The notes under the pieces: generated by a model
Told to the model about the DNA's origin: nothing
Databases searched by the model: none
Seen by the model: only the letters and a program-made list of their open reading frames with translations
Translations under genes and position numbers: made by a program
From: Chara braunii
Lineage: Eukaryota > Streptophyta > Charophyceae > Charales > Characeae
Length of the DNA stretch: 64,000 bases
NCBI GenBank assembly: GCA_003427395.1
Contig: BFEA01000435.1
Location: 354,281-418,280, forward strand
Reading direction: 5' to 3'
In this document: positions 45,621 to 58,902 of the stretch, piece by piece
Position numbering within the stretch: position 1 is the stretch's first letter
How the letters are laid out: the number at the start of each line of letters is the position of its first letter

Positions 45621-47160
45621 TTTCAGGCTTCCTACATAAACAACATTCCATGTGAAGTAAATTAACCGCAAAAAATAATTAGAAAAATACTTTTTCAAAA
45701 CCACAAGAAGTGATGAGGAGAGAAGCAAGTCTTTTAACAAAAAATCACTATCTTGCAAAGAATCGAATATCCCAATTTTTTTATTTATTTTAAAAAATTA
45801 AATTTATAGTTTTATAAGGTATGAAGCACGATGAACCTATTATGGGGTTTCCCAAATACGCATATATATTCTCTTATTCACGAATGCATTCTCTTGGATA
45901 TGTTCCCTCATACATGGACGAATATATTGTTTTTTATTATTTTTTATTCAAATAGTTTTTCAATTTTAATTTTAAATTGTGGTTGGCTAAGAATTTGAAG
46001 ATGTCCCCCACACAATAGTTCTTTGAATTTTTCTTTAACATAACATATACTTTTTGACAAGGATTTTACAGTAAACTTAAAAATGAATTACATCGATTTT
46101 TAGTTCTATAAACTGGTTTTCGCAGAACTTGGTTTTTACCAAACTGTTGAAAAGGAATTATAGTTCTATAAATAGGTATTCACTGAAACTGGTTTTTTTA
46201 ACGTCTTTCGAGTTCACCTTTCAGTCCTTCGAGATTGTCTTTTGAGTTCGCCTTGCAGTCCTTGGAGATTGTCTTGTAACACAGAATTCGGGAAAACCTA
46301 AATAAAAAAATTGTTAGGTTTGCACGAAATTTTTTAAAGATTCGGATAATATTTTTTTCAGGCCTCTTACATTTTATGCGACGTAAATTAACCATAAAAA
46401 AGGAATAGAAAACTACTTTTTCAAAACCACTAGAAGTGATGAGGAGAGAAAAACGTTTTTTAATAAAAAATCAGTACCTTGCAAAGCGTCGTTAATTCAG
46501 AAACTAAAATATCACAATATTTTGTTTAACTAAAAAAAACATATTTATAGTTCTGTAAGGTATGTAGCACGACGAACGTTTTCGGGGGTTTCCCAAACAT
46601 GCACACATGCTCTCCTATTCACGAATACATTCGTTTGGATATGTTCTCTCATACATGGACGAATTTCATTTTTTAATTTTAAATCATCGTTCGCTAGGAA
46701 TTTGAAGATGTCTCCCTGGCAAAAGTTGTTTTAATTCTTTTTTTACACAACATATATTTTTTGACAAGGTTTCTACAGTTAACTTAAAAATTGAGTTATA
46801 TTAATTTATAGTTTTATAAACTTGATTTCGCAGAATCTGGTGTTTTTTAAATATTTTTTTAGTTTTTTAATTTTAAATCATCGTTGGCTAGGAATTTGAA
46901 GATGTCTCTTGGGCAAAAATTGTTTTAATTCTTATTTTACATAACATATATTTTTTGACAAGGGTCTTACAGTTAACTTAAAAATAAAGTTATATTAATT
47001 TATAGTTCTATAAACTCGATTTCTCAGAATCTGTTTTTTACCAAACTGCTGAAAACGACTTATGGTTTTATAAATGAGTACTCACTGACGCTGTTTTTTT
47101 TTACATCTTTCAGATTCGCCTTGTAGTCGTTAAAGATTGTCTTGTTTGAGCTATGTTTTT
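45580..47160. repeat. AT-rich tandem duplication, period about 735 bp
   Basis: 'GGTTTGCACG' followed by 'ACTTTTTCAAAACCAC' and 'AGAAGTGATGAGGAGAGA' occurs at 45582 and 46317. The second half of the unit ('GGAATTTGAAGATGTC', 'TTTTTGACAAGG', 'AGTTCTATAAACT') appears again near 46875-47060 in partial units. No coding potential. Confidence 0.8.
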
Positions 47161-48740
47161 TATCAATCTGCTAAGAACGACTTATAGTTCTATACCATGC
47201 TCTTTCCTGGAAATGATTTTCTTGCGCATTTTGAGAAGCGCTAGACTTTTTGTCCGTTTCTTTGGCTTCTTTCTTGGGAAACAGTTAAAAACGCTCTCTT
47301 TTATGTGTCAAAAATAACAATTTGAATTTTACTTTTTCATTCTATAAAAAATGTTAGGTTTTGTGGTTTTGTTAGGTTTTCGCGAATTCAGTTTTCACAG
47401 TTGTTCATGAGCTTCGCGCGTGTGCCCTTTGCTCAGCAGAGAAACATCGGCGAGACACTCTTCTTAAAGAAACAACAATTATGAAGATTTATTTCAAAGT
47501 GATTCAGGTCATTTTCCAAAGATTTCTCCCTTAGGCATTTCTAAGACCTCGGTTTCAAAGTAGCAATTTCTAGTACTTTTTGGTTCATTCTTGTAGGTTA
47601 GAAATTGTGTCACCATTCGCCTTTTTCTCTCGTCTTTGTGCGTCACAGTTTATAAAACTATAAACGGAATGAAGAATTCCGAAGCTGAGATGATTTTTTA
47701 CATTCCAATTTATAGGATTATAAATACGCAAATGTCAAGATGTCAAACCTCGGTACAAGAGCGCACATTTCCGGAGTGCTTCTTTGTTTTTTTTTTTCTC
47801 GCATGTTTGTGCGTCACGATTTATAGAACTATAAGCCGAATGCAGAATTCTGAAGCTGACATGATTTTTTGCTTTCCAATTTAAAGGACTATAAATACGC
47901 AAATATCAAAATGTCTGACCTCGGTACATGGGCGCACATTTTCGGAGTGTTTCTTTCTTTTCTTTTTTTCTAGTGTATCTTTGCCACTTGCTTTATAGAA
48001 CTACAAACGAAATTCGGGATGCCTGAACTGCATCTGTTTTCTGCTTCTTTAATGAAAGGATTTGAAAGGTGCATATGCATTCGTACAACGCAATACATTT
48101 TGGAGTGATCGTTATCCTGCCTGGGTTTTCTTAACTTTCCTCTGAGTCTGTAAGTGGTATCTAATGTTATGGAATGAATTGTCATATTTGTGCGGTTTCG
48201 GTAGAGCAAAGAATTCATTTCTCAACTACAAGCGGTTTTGGGGATCACTTGTTGACATGCTTTTGTATGTGATAAAAATAAGGCTTCGTGGACAAGATTT
48301 TGTCTCACTAATCACCTTCTCCTAACAGGAGCCTTGATTTGGTATGTTTTCCATCACTAGGTGCAGCATACAACGTGTAAAAGTAGCACCAGCGGAGTGA
48401 AAATAAGTGGAAAAATTTTGGTTTTCTCCGGTCTATAAAGATTGTTTGGTTTTCTACGTTTGTTTGGTTTTCATGAATACTCTGTTTTGTTTCGTTTTTA
48501 CCAAAGTACTAAAAACGACTTTTAGTTTTATAACATGTTTTTTTATTGGAAAAAAAATTCTTGCACATTTTGAGAATCACTAGACTTTTGCCAATTTTTT
48601 TGCCTCCTTTCTCGAAAAACAGTTAAAAACGCTCTCTTTTATGTGTCAAAAATAAGAGTTTGGCTTTTACTTTTTCATTCTATAAAAAATGTTAGGTTTT
48701 GTGGTTTTGTTAGGTTTTCACGAATTCAATGTTTTTCTCA
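47160..48740. repeat. AT-rich repeats including a 171-bp tandem array
   Basis: A segment around 47186-47400 ('AACAGTTAAAAACGCTCTC', 'GTTAGGTTTTGTGGTTTTG') recurs at 48495-48730, about 1.3 kb away. Between them, units starting TGTGCGTCAC at 47637 and 47808, with a diverged third near 47979, give a 171-bp period with 'TATAAATACGCAAAT' and 'CCTCGGTACA' inside. No gene is seen. Confidence 0.8.
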
Positions 48741-50170
48741 AAATCTGATCCGTTTTCTCGTTTTTTTTTCCCTTCCCCCCTTAACAACGGGGAGGCAGCT
48801 GGCCAATCGGGAGGACTAGGCCCTTCTCTCTCCCATCCTCCCATTTCTTTTTTTCTGTCTCAACCTTCTCAAACCCCCCTCTCCCACACGCACACGATGT
48901 GAGCCACGAGATTTAAGATCCCGTTGCTATAAATATTTGTGCCAAATGGAGGTGGGAGCCCATTGTGCTCCCACACAGCCAAAGTGGTTGTTCCAACCAC
49001 GAGGCAGACAAATGGAGGTGGGAGCCCACCGTGCTTTTACACAACCAAAGCGGCTGTTTCAACCACGCGGAGGTCGCCTTTTGTTTTTCTCTTGCTCGTG
49101 ATCGTGCCGCCCAATTTTTTTTTTTGGCCACCCGCTCGACTCAAGAATTTTAATTTCCACCTCAAGACAACCCCGCCCACGAAAAATAGTTTTTGAAATT
49201 TCAGCCCCACGCCTAATCCGCCTGCCGCTCTTAAAAAGAAACTATTCTTCTTTTTTTTTTCATTGAATTGAAATGAAAAATATCTATATATCACTCTATT
49301 AAATATAGATATCACTCTATTATTGTTTTTATTAGTAATATGTATGTACTGAAGGTTCTCACCCGGACGCACCCGCATCCATAAAAACATCATTACCCGC
49401 CTGCACCCAGCCCCACGCCCGGTGCCGATGCAGCCCTGCACATAACGACTCCACCAGTGTCGCCACCTCTCTACCTTGCACCGCTTGCCAGCGTCACTCC
49501 GTCATGGTGTCGCGCAGCAGCAAGGCCAGGTAAGTTGGGAGCGAGCTTTAGATTTCGCCAAGATTGCTAACCACGGGCGAAGGGCATAAAAGGACAAATC
49601 TAGTCGCCTACTATGCTATAACCACACCCTCCTTTCTTTAAATAAAAGATGGGCGATGGGCTGGACTACTAGAGCATGCTTTTTTTTTTCTTGGGCCAGA
49701 TGTAACAAGCGACCCCTCGCGACTCTACCAGGCCCGCTTTTTTCGTTTCTCTAAACCTCGTGCCTGTGCACTGCACACGTGGACCCAAGGCCTTGTTCAA
49801 TTTTTTTTTTTGCTTGGGAGAGGGGGGGGGGGATTTTTTTGGGTGGTCCAGAGTTTATGGGTCAAGTGACCCAGACCAACACTTCACCCACCTGTCACCC
49901 CCCGGACGGGTGAGCGAGAGCAAATATTGAACCATCCATGACCCAGAAATGCCCACTAGCTACACATGCCCGTCAACCACCCAAGGAAGCAAAGGTAGAC
50001 CCAACCGCAACCCAATCACCTTATGGGTCGGGTGGGGCAGGTAGGAGCGGCTGTGGGCACCCGGTGCCCACTTCTGCAACCATGAGGCAGGCAAATGGAG
50101 GTGGGAGCGCATTGTGCTCCCACACAGCCAAGGTGACTGTTCCAACCACGAGGCAGGTAGTCTGGATTTT
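48741..50170. repeat. Gene-less region with a 69-bp repeat
   Basis: The phrase CAAATGGAGGTGGGAGCCCA plus 'CACACAGCCAAAG..GTTCCAACCACG' occurs at 48943, 49012 and 50092; the first two are tandem. The remaining DNA has T-rich runs and G runs. Minus-strand ORFs here arise from homopolymers. Confidence 0.75.
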
Positions 50171-50197
50171 TTTTTTTTTTTCGAGAGGGGTGTTTTT

Positions 50198-50228
<31 letters not shown>

Positions 50229-50283
50229 TATGGTTTTTGGGGGGGGGGGTGTCTGGTTTTTTTTTTTTTTTTTTTTTTTTTTT
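50171..50283. repeat. Long T and G homopolymer runs
   Basis: Alternating runs of T (up to about 25) and G (up to about 20). Such runs are error-prone in sequencing, so the exact length is uncertain. Confidence 0.9.
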
Positions 50284-51289
50284 GTTGCTCCGTTTGTTGG
50301 TTTGAGCCAATGGCACTCACCTCACACTGCACCCTCATGGCACACCCTTGAAATGTCGAAACCCAGACCAGAGTTCGATTCCTTCGGGAATGAAACTCGA
50401 GCAAGATAAAAATTTGAACCTTTACTCGGTTTATGCGTATCATCCTTGCACAAGGACCATATAAATCCGCGCGGCAGATTTCTCCCGCATGATTTTAACG
50501 ATCACGTGGTCAAAATTGGTCGCGCCGAATAGCTCAAAACCCATGGGCTGCTCCTATAAAAAAAGCTAGCATCAGTAGGGCGCCATCGAGTACGATGGTA
50601 GCATCAGCTGGGCGAGAAGTCAATGCGGTAATGTACTGGGCTAGCTCTTATTTACGGGAGCAATACCCGCAACTCTCCTATTTGAAGAGCTGCAGCGAAG
50701 TAGGCCGCCCGATCCCTGACGTAGGCAGGCCTTGCCTGTTGGCCCTATCCTCGTTGGCTCGCAATGTAACCATGACTTGTACGATCAGCCCACCAGGTAG
50801 GCCACGACATCGACTTCCCGACCCCTGGTACAGAGTCAACCCTGCGGGCGCAAGAACCTAGGAGAATATATTTTCTATTTTCCCTAGGCCGCAACTCCAT
50901 ATCTGACGCGGTCATTCCTTTTAACCTACGTAGACCCTGATTCGTGCGACTTAGCAGCCGCGCGTCATCATTTTAGGTAAGATAGGTCAGGTTTTAGCAT
51001 TCCCACGACCGTGTGCTTCCGTGACCCTATAAGGGACTACGTCTGAGTGGTCATAGTGTCGATTACCGCCATTATTCTCATACGTCATAAACGTCTAGAC
51101 TAAGGTTCAAAAAGAAGTTTCAGTCTCTTGGTCTTAGGCTAGTCTGTTTTATCTTCTGGCAAACATCAGTCTCATCAAGTCCATCAACTCAATAAAAAAG
51201 TCGGATAACGCCTGAGATTGAAAAACCGGATGAGATATCCTTATAAAAGTCGGATAGCGTCCGACATTGAAAAAGTCATGTTTTTTGCT
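50284..51289. other. Gene-less stretch
   Basis: No gene, RNA or clear repeat supported. A B-box-like GAGTTCGATTCC near 50370 has no A box upstream. Confidence 0.5.
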
Positions 51290-53940
51290 CTGACAGCCTT
51301 CTCGGGCATGTCTCGCAGGAGTTGAACAAAACAAAAATACTGAGAACTTGAGGACGACGAGAAATAACTCCGTGAACCGCTGAGGCGTATGAGGTTGCGC
51401 CGTCCCTTTGCAACTCTAATCAGGTGCGCCAACTGTACTTCTCGTGGTCCCCTATGACGAGATAGGTTCCTGCGGGGCACAACTTTTGTTGCCTAAGGGG
51501 TCGTCACCACCCTTACCGGTGTATCCCTACTCTGTTATTGATCCATGTACGAAAGGTTTTAAATGCAATTGCGGAGGTAGGTCGATCGAGGGTGTTTGCT
51601 CATTTCGCTACAGTATAGGAAACGCTTAGTTAAACGCAAGATGGACCTGAATGTCGTTCGTCCCTCAGTGCGTTGATCTCCTAAGTACGAAGTGAGCGCC
51701 AATCGACTAGGAAACCAAGGGTGAAACCCAATCCTCAATCCTACTCTCTTGGGCGCACAGTCCAAAGAAAGTTATAACAACCATAAATAATTACAACAAA
51801 AGGAATCAAACTTAGTCAAAAGGAATAAATATCCAAATTGAATTTGCAATGATAACTGGAAAAAATTCGCATCATCATTTGATATATCCAATAATACAAA
51901 ATCAAAATAAAACCCGACCATCCCGAGTGAAACTCAATACTAAAAAAACATTGTAGTGAATTGGAAACAAAAAGTTAACTTTAACAATAATCTTCGATGC
52001 AGCGACAAAGTAGTGGGCTACCATAGTTTTGACTTGATGATACACAACGCCAACGTCATTCATTCCTAGTACTGCCGACTTAAGATTGGACATGCATACC
52101 CATCTCCATACATCTTAGTCTTCATTAATGACAGACAACTTTGTGGATGAGTCATAATCAAGTGCATTACTTGAAGTGTTGCACATCTGTCCCTCTAGGA
52201 AGTGGTCTTGGGTACACCTCCTCTCCTCAACACAAAACTACATCTTAGTCTTCTTGAATGACAGACAACTTTGCGGATGATTCTTGATCGGCTGCATTAC
52301 TTGAAGTGTTGCACATCTCTCCCTCTAGGAAGTGGTCGTGGGTACACCTCCTCTCTTGAGCACAAAGCTCGGATCTGAAGTCGGGCCGTCTTCACCGAAT
52401 CGACATGTACCCCCCGGTAAAATGATCCACTCTAGGTTGATAAAAGGATCTGCTCCTTAAGCAACGAGCCCCGACCCAGATGCTTCCTATAGAGAAAACG
52501 TGTTCACTGCAAGTAGATTCTAGTTTTTCTCATTTTTTTAAAGCTCAAAGTAACTTAGACGAAAGAGAGTCAGAGGTCCTTAAAAAACGAGAATCATTCG
52601 GACAGGTATAGGAAGATGCGGTCATTCAGAAAAAAACGGGCTATACTATGGAAAAAACTAAGTCGATTTGATTTTCCCTTCTTTATTTGAATCAAAATTC
52701 TTTTATGATGCTCACAAATTAAACCTTTTCAAACGAACTTGTCTTTGAGACCAACATTAAATAAAGAAGATAATTTTTTTTACCAGCCCTAAGTAGGCAC
52801 AACCAAATTCCTTTGCAAACAATCTTCTACCTACCTGCACACTGAAAAATAAAACAACAAGTCCAGAAGATCCAGCAACCCACACTCCCGTCAGATCTCA
52901 CTTTTCACATGCACTACCACACACACTTTACTCAACCTTTTCTTTTGAACCTTCAAAACAAACAGGGTCAAGTAAAGTGTGGGTTCACGCGGTTGTAAAA
53001 GAATCTAAGTCAATCAACCGACCTTGAGTGAAATGGTTTCGAACGCACGCTGACTCACAAAAAAAAAACAAGAAAAATATACACGGCGCCGAAGGAAAAC
53101 CCGCAGCCCCGAGGTAAGTCCCGGGCCAGCCACTAATCCCAATCCCTTTCTGACTCGCACATCCCGCACGCGGCAGTTTCGAGTACAAAAACGGCGAGTC
53201 AAATATATCCAAAAAAAAATATCGCTCCCAAAACAAGTCCCAACTCGTCCCGAGTGGTCCCAAGTGGTCCTGCAGTATTCCTTCCAGCACCTGATGACGT
53301 TGCCCACCAAAATACCTTCCAATCGTCCTAAAAAAAAAAAACACACACCTAATTTCCTTCGTCGATACCTCATGTCTTACCCACGCATTCCACTGGTCCC
53401 ATTGGTTTCACTTCACCAATACCCAAGGTCCCACCTTTGCTTACGTGTGAACAAAAAAAATGTTGTGTCGTTTTCACATCGATAACGCCTGCCTGTACCC
53501 CCATCAAGGCTCGCCGTACTGCGGTAGTAGCCCCTCTTCAATATATCTCCCCGCTGACGTTGACGTCGAGCCACCTGACGTGCCCACACTTTCTCTCTCA
53601 TTTAGTATCGCCTGACTAGCTTCAATTTCGGCGGCATAACGCTCCTAAAAATCGATATCATTGACGTCGATAAACTTCGACAACACTTCCTCACAAAAGT
53701 GGGAAAATGGCTTGCCAAAGGTCTGTGTGCCGGTACCACTGCTAGTGAAGTCCTGACGATCCCGTTGTTTGCCGCTAAGAAATTTCGACAGCACTTCCAC
53801 ACAAAAGTGAGAAAATAGTCTGCCTATAGTCCCTTCGCTGGTACCACTGTCAATGAAGTCCTAACGCCCCGCTGCTTGCCATTGGAAGATTTCGGCAGCA
53901 TTTCCCCACAAAAGTGGGAAAATAGTCTAACAAAGGTCTG
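51290..53940. repeat. Long interspersed noncoding repeat, copy B
   Basis: Collinear with copy A but without the fold-back insertion. It has a private 130-bp tandem duplication ('TACATCTTAGTCTTC' at 52109 and 52239). The end contains the 108-bp unit (53744, 53852). It may be an LTR or a non-autonomous element; no ends or target duplication could be fixed. Confidence 0.75.
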
Positions 53941-54579
53941 CCGTAAATTTGGTAGAATTTTGGACCTGGGTAAAATCCACCTGGATAAAATTCAGGTCTA
54001 AAATGTACTCGCGCTACACCGCCTTGGTCCCACAGCGTCCCAAGTGTCGTCCCATTGGACCAGCACCGGCCAGAAGGAAGAGGACCAGAATGCTCCCTAC
54101 CCTCGCTATGGATGTCATGCTCCTCCTCTTGCGGTCTTCTGAAGTCTTCTAGCCTCCTCCCACATTGCATTAGGCAGCTCCCCCAACAGCCTAGCAGCGC
54201 TCAAGTGTGTTTGCCACACTATACCAGCAAGTACTTATGTGTGTGGCAACTGGGAACAACCGAGTCCATGATCTGACCAATATCAAAGGCTAAATTTGGC
54301 CGCATGAGAGCCACAACCTTAGTGAGGGCAATTTCTTTAACCGCCCTATTTTTATTTTATTTTCTTTATCTCAGCTATCACGGTTGTTCACAAGATAGCT
54401 GAGACGATGAAATTTTCAAAATTGTTTTTCTTTTATTTTTCTATTGAGGGGTTAGAGAGATACATCCCCTTTCAGTTTGATGTATCTGACTTTTTTTTCC
54501 CAGTGGAGATACATCAAGAAAAAGGTTGTACTTAGCCTTTTCCTTTATGACCCTTCTATTTTCAGGTTCCCTCTAAGAA

Positions 54580-55260
54580 CGGGAGTCTGACTTTTCACAT
54601 GCATAATCACACACGCTTTACTTAACCTTGTTTTTTTAACATTCAAAACAAACATGATCAAGTAAAGTGTGGGTTTACACGGTTGTGAAAGAATCTGAGT
54701 CAATCAACCGACCTTGAGAGAAATGGTGTCAAACAAGTGCTGGCTCACTCAAGAAAGCCTAGAAAAACATACACGTCGCCGAAGGGAAACCCACATCCTC
54801 GAGGTAAGTCTCGAACCAGCAACTAGTCCCAATCCGTTTCTGACTCGCACGCCCCACACGCGACAGTCCCAAGTACGGAAACGGCGAGTCGAACATGTCC
54901 CAAAAAAAATGTCGGTCATAAAACAAGTCCCAACTCGTCCCAAGTGGTCCGAGGTGGTTCTACACTATTCCTTCCAGCACCTGATGTTGTCGCCCACCAA
55001 AATAACTTCTACCTGTCCTAAAAAAACAAAAAACACTAAGTTTACTTGGTCGGTGTCACCATCTCACCCACTCGTTCCACTGGTCCCACTGGTTTCACTT
55101 GACCAAAGGCTAGGGTCCCACCTTTGCCAACGTGTGAACAAAAAAGATGGCGTGCCGTTTCCCATTTCGATAATCCCGGTCAGTACCTCGATGAATGCTC
55201 GGCGTACTGCCTTAGTAGCCCCTCTTCAATATATCTCTTCACCGACCTTGACGTCGAACC
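54580..55260. repeat. Long interspersed noncoding repeat, copy C (partial)
   Basis: Matches the middle of copies A and B from 'GACTTTTCACATGCATAATC' through 'GAGTCAATCAACCGACC' and 'CTTCCAGCACCTGATG' to 'CAATATATCTCTTCAC', where similarity stops at the GC-rich block at 55262. Confidence 0.75.
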
Positions 55261-55261
55261 T

Positions 55262-56060
55262 ATGAATCCCCCGCGGCCGCGGTCGCCGCGGCCACGACCG
55301 AGGGCCGCAGTCGGGGCAGCGGGGCCACGATTATGACCGCAACGACTGCGGTCTTCGGCGGCCCGCCTCGGCCGAGGGGAGAGGGGGTAGGGGAAGGGGG
55401 TTCCGGATAGGGGTTCGGAAACCCCGACCCCACCCCCTTCAACAAAAAAAAGTTGAATAAAATTATTTTCGGGGGGGTGGTTTTTTGTGTGTGAAAAAGA
55501 AAAAAAAAAAAAATGATTTATTGATTGGTTGATTGATTGGTTGATTGGTTGGTTGGTTAGTTGGTTGGTTGGTTGATTGATTGATTGATTGATTATTTGA
55601 TTGGTTGGTTGATTGGTTGGTTGGTTGGCTGGTTGGTTGGTTGCCTGATTGACTGGTTAGCTGGTTGGTTGGTTGGTTGGTTGGTTGGTTAGTTGGTTGG
55701 TTGGTTGGTTGGTTGGTTGGTTGATTGATTGATTGATTGATCGATTGATTGATTAATTAATCAATTGATTAATTGATTGGGAAGGGGTCCTACCTCCCCT
55801 CCCCCCAGCACACACACACACACAGACACACACACACACACGCGCGCGAGCTTACACAGATATAACACTTAAAATTAAAAAGAAAAGTTTTTTAAAATAA
55901 TAATCATAATAAAATAATAAATAATAGTAATAATAAAAATAATAAGAAATTATAAATATTCAAAAAATAATAATAATAATGATAATAATAATAATAATGA
56001 TAATAATAATAATAAATGATAAAATAATAAAATAATAATTAAAAAAATAACAGGAACAAT
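55262..56060. repeat. GC-rich block followed by GATT/GGTT, CA and AAT microsatellites
   Basis: 55262-55440 is extremely GC-rich and contains the inverted pair GCCGCAGTCG / CGACTGCGGT. 55515-55780 is a mixed (GATT)n/(GGTT)n array. 55808-55842 is (CA)n. 55890-56060 is AAT-rich. No gene is seen. Confidence 0.9.
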
Positions 56061-57650
56061 AATATAACTATCACTAAAGATACTAATAGACAAATTTATA
56101 CTAATATAGCCTTAAATGCGAGAATCAGGGTCCTCGGTAGGCCTATGGAGCCCTGTCTGCAGCCTTACCCACCCTAAGTGAAGGCGAGGTGCCTGCCCTG
56201 AGTGAAGGCGGGCTTGGCTTTTTGCAAAAGACCTTCAACTGTCAATTTCATATTTGGGGTTCAGGCAGTTGAGACGCGTCAGTTGGTTGAAAGAAACACA
56301 GGCCGAGCAGCAAGGACATTTCCACGGCCTACCGGGCCTTTCCAAAGAATGCAGGCCCTGACCGTGATACGCAGCCTCATACAGAGACAGTTCGGCGCCC
56401 AACCGAACGAGGCCAAGCAGCTCAGTAGCTGCTGCATCCAGGCAGCCTCCTGGGGCCTTCCAAAAACTTCTGGGCACAGGCCAAGGCAGCCAGGCTGCGT
56501 GAACAGGCCAACTCTTTCCATAAAGGAAAGAGCTCGGCCCTTGCTGCCTCACTCAGGCACTCGCATGCTGGGCGGCAGCACTGCTGGAGCTTATGCATGT
56601 AGGTTACTGCTAGCGTTGAGAGGCAAGGTGCAGCACGTGCGGTTGTGCAGAGGAGGAGGGCGCTGCTGAGGGCAGCACCATAGCTCAGCCACCATAGCTG
56701 GTGGGCTTGGACAACAGAAAAATTCCCATGAGAAATGAAAGTTGAAAAAACATTCCATAAAAAAAAAATCATTCAAATTGATAAATTATTATTTCAAGGT
56801 TCGTCCAATTCTAAAATGTTCAGTTGTATTTGACAAGTTCTAGTATAAATATGAGTTTTCCCTTCCAACTACATCTATTTGTTCAAGATGGAATGGAAGT
56901 CTGGACGAGTTTATGAAAAAATTTAGTTAAACTTTCATTCTATTACAACAAATATCTTCTACTTTGGATTGGATTAACCTATTTATGACTGAAAATCCTT
57001 ATTTAGAATGACAGTCCAATTAAAATATTTCATGAACTCATCCAGACTTTCATTCCATCTCTAGCATGTAGTTCAAATAAGAAGGGATACCCCATTCTCG
57101 GAAGGAAAGTTTTCAATTAAGACGAAAAATTTTAAAATTGGAATGACATTTTTTAAGATGGAATAAAAATTTAAAATTTATAATGTAATTTTATTATAGA
57201 ATGATTATTTAATTCTATGAATTTTTTTTGTTGGACTACAGTGAAGCGCAGGGGTGGTGTTCGGGTGACTGAGAGGACAGGTGTGGGTGAAGTCAGGGGA
57301 TAGATGAAGGATGATGATGATGATGATGATGTGAGGGCACGTACCTTGTATTGGTGATGGTCTACATGGACGACATCTTCAAGTACTTCGGGCTGCTGCT
57401 GATGTCAACAGTTGCATTGTCTTTTTGTAGTCTGTGGTAGCTTTGTAGGAGTAGGTTGGGCGCTGAGCGCCAAGTGTGAGTGTAAGGGAACTGGACTGTT
57501 GTGTTGAGAGGATAGGGTGTGTTCTGCACGGACATTGGTTTTCAATGCTACGAAACTCCTGCTGTTATCTGGACATGGTGTGACTATTTGACTTGCAATG
57601 TGATGGTGTGATTTGGGATTGTCATCTAGCTGTTGATTATTTTCCTTGCA
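56061..57650 (+). mobile_element. Probable 5' LTR region of retrotransposon 2, left border not found
   Basis: The sequence immediately before a PBS must be LTR; its right edge is CA-like (..CCTTGCA, 57650). No second copy is present in the window to set the left end. 56160-56700 is GC-richer; the ORFs here lack recognisable domains. A (GAT)n run is at 57311-57330. Confidence 0.45.
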
Positions 57651-57653
57651 ATT

Positions 57654-57667
57654 TGGTATCGGAGCTG
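57654..57667 (+). other. Primer-binding site of retrotransposon 2
   Basis: TGGTATCGGAGCTG differs by one base (A to G) from the common initiator tRNA-Met PBS TGGTATCAGAGC. Orientation is plus, and a gag-like ORF follows 1.2 kb downstream. Confidence 0.75.
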
Positions 57668-58902
57668 GTTCATATTGCGCTTCATTGGTTCTTCGCAATA
57701 GCTATTGGTGCTTGGCATGAGGTGTGGGGCAGTGATACGACATTGGCGTTGAACATTAGGCGGCTCAGGGTTGTGTGGGCGCGCCGGGGAGCTATGTGGT
57801 GATATACGGGATGTATGGTGGATGATGAGAACTCGCTGATGTGACATATTAAGCTGACGTGGAACCGCATTTTGCTGTTGGTTGTGCCGAAGGTTACCGG
57901 TGAGAATTCTGTTGTTGGGGGCAACATTTATGAGGTACGTTGCTCTCTTCCTTATCTACCCTCTTCATCTCTTCTTACCATGAGGAAGTGAGTTCTGTCT
58001 TGAGAGTCCTCTCGATGTGAAGTGTCGCGAGTGCTCAACCTTGAGAGTCGACATTCTTCCTGGGCAGCAAGCTGGTGGGAGACGGGCGAAGCCTCTGAAG
58101 GGCCCTGGACGAAGCACTCGGGTCACGGTCACCATGCCAACCCGCTGGGACTAGCACACGCATGCTTGGGCGCAAGTCCTTGGTTCTGCTGCTTGCGCAA
58201 TAGAGGTCTACCTGGGCATGTCAGCCTTTTATGAGATGCTTACCAGACCGTCTATAAACATTTTTGGTTGGGGACTCGGATTGAATCTGGCTGTGATCGT
58301 CGTCCTGACTGCGATGTTAAATAATTCCTACGGAGATGGGGGCGCTCTTAATAATCCTCCTGATCATCCAGATCAACCAGGTGTAAGACTCGTTCCGTAC
58401 GAGGGTAAATAAGAGTGGACTGGCTGGCATGTTTGGCAAAGACTTGGGGCATAGGGGTGGGCCGGATTGCACACCTTCAGACACGCTGCTCAAACCAGAT
58501 GCTCAGGGACGTTGACACAAAGTGACTACTCAAGAAGGATACATGGGGGGGGGGGGATTCCGGTAACTGTTCGCAGTGGCAATCAACAAACAATCTGCCA
58601 TCAAGCATACGTCTCCAACAGGAGACGTTATTTTTATTTTTATTATCTAGTTGTGACAAACTTCGCTCACAACTGACAGACGGCTACAGATAGATTAGAT
58701 CTTTGCTGTAGTGCAATCTATTCCAGGGTAATCCAAAAATAAAATTAATATATCCTGTAGGACCTGACATTAGTTGCAACTACATCACCTCACTATTTTT
58801 GTTCCAGCCGACCTTAAGTAGTTGTGTATCATATGCGGATGTGTGTCAAGCTAAGGTAGGATTCAGTATGGATTCTAGTTTAGATCACACACACTGTAGC
58901 TC
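57668..58902 (+). mobile_element. Leader of retrotransposon 2
   Basis: About 1.2 kb between PBS and the gag-like ORF. It has small ORFs of 60-70 codons on both strands, none recognised. A candidate splice acceptor (CACTGTAG) lies just before the ATG at 58903. Confidence 0.5.

Noticed and set aside
50360-50390. B-box-like GAGTTCGATTCC, possible tRNA or SINE.
   Set aside because: No A box or cloverleaf pairing upstream.
49938-50443. ORFs with poly-Lys, poly-Pro and poly-Phe segments.
   Set aside because: They translate homopolymer T and G runs; nothing beyond the runs resembles a protein family.
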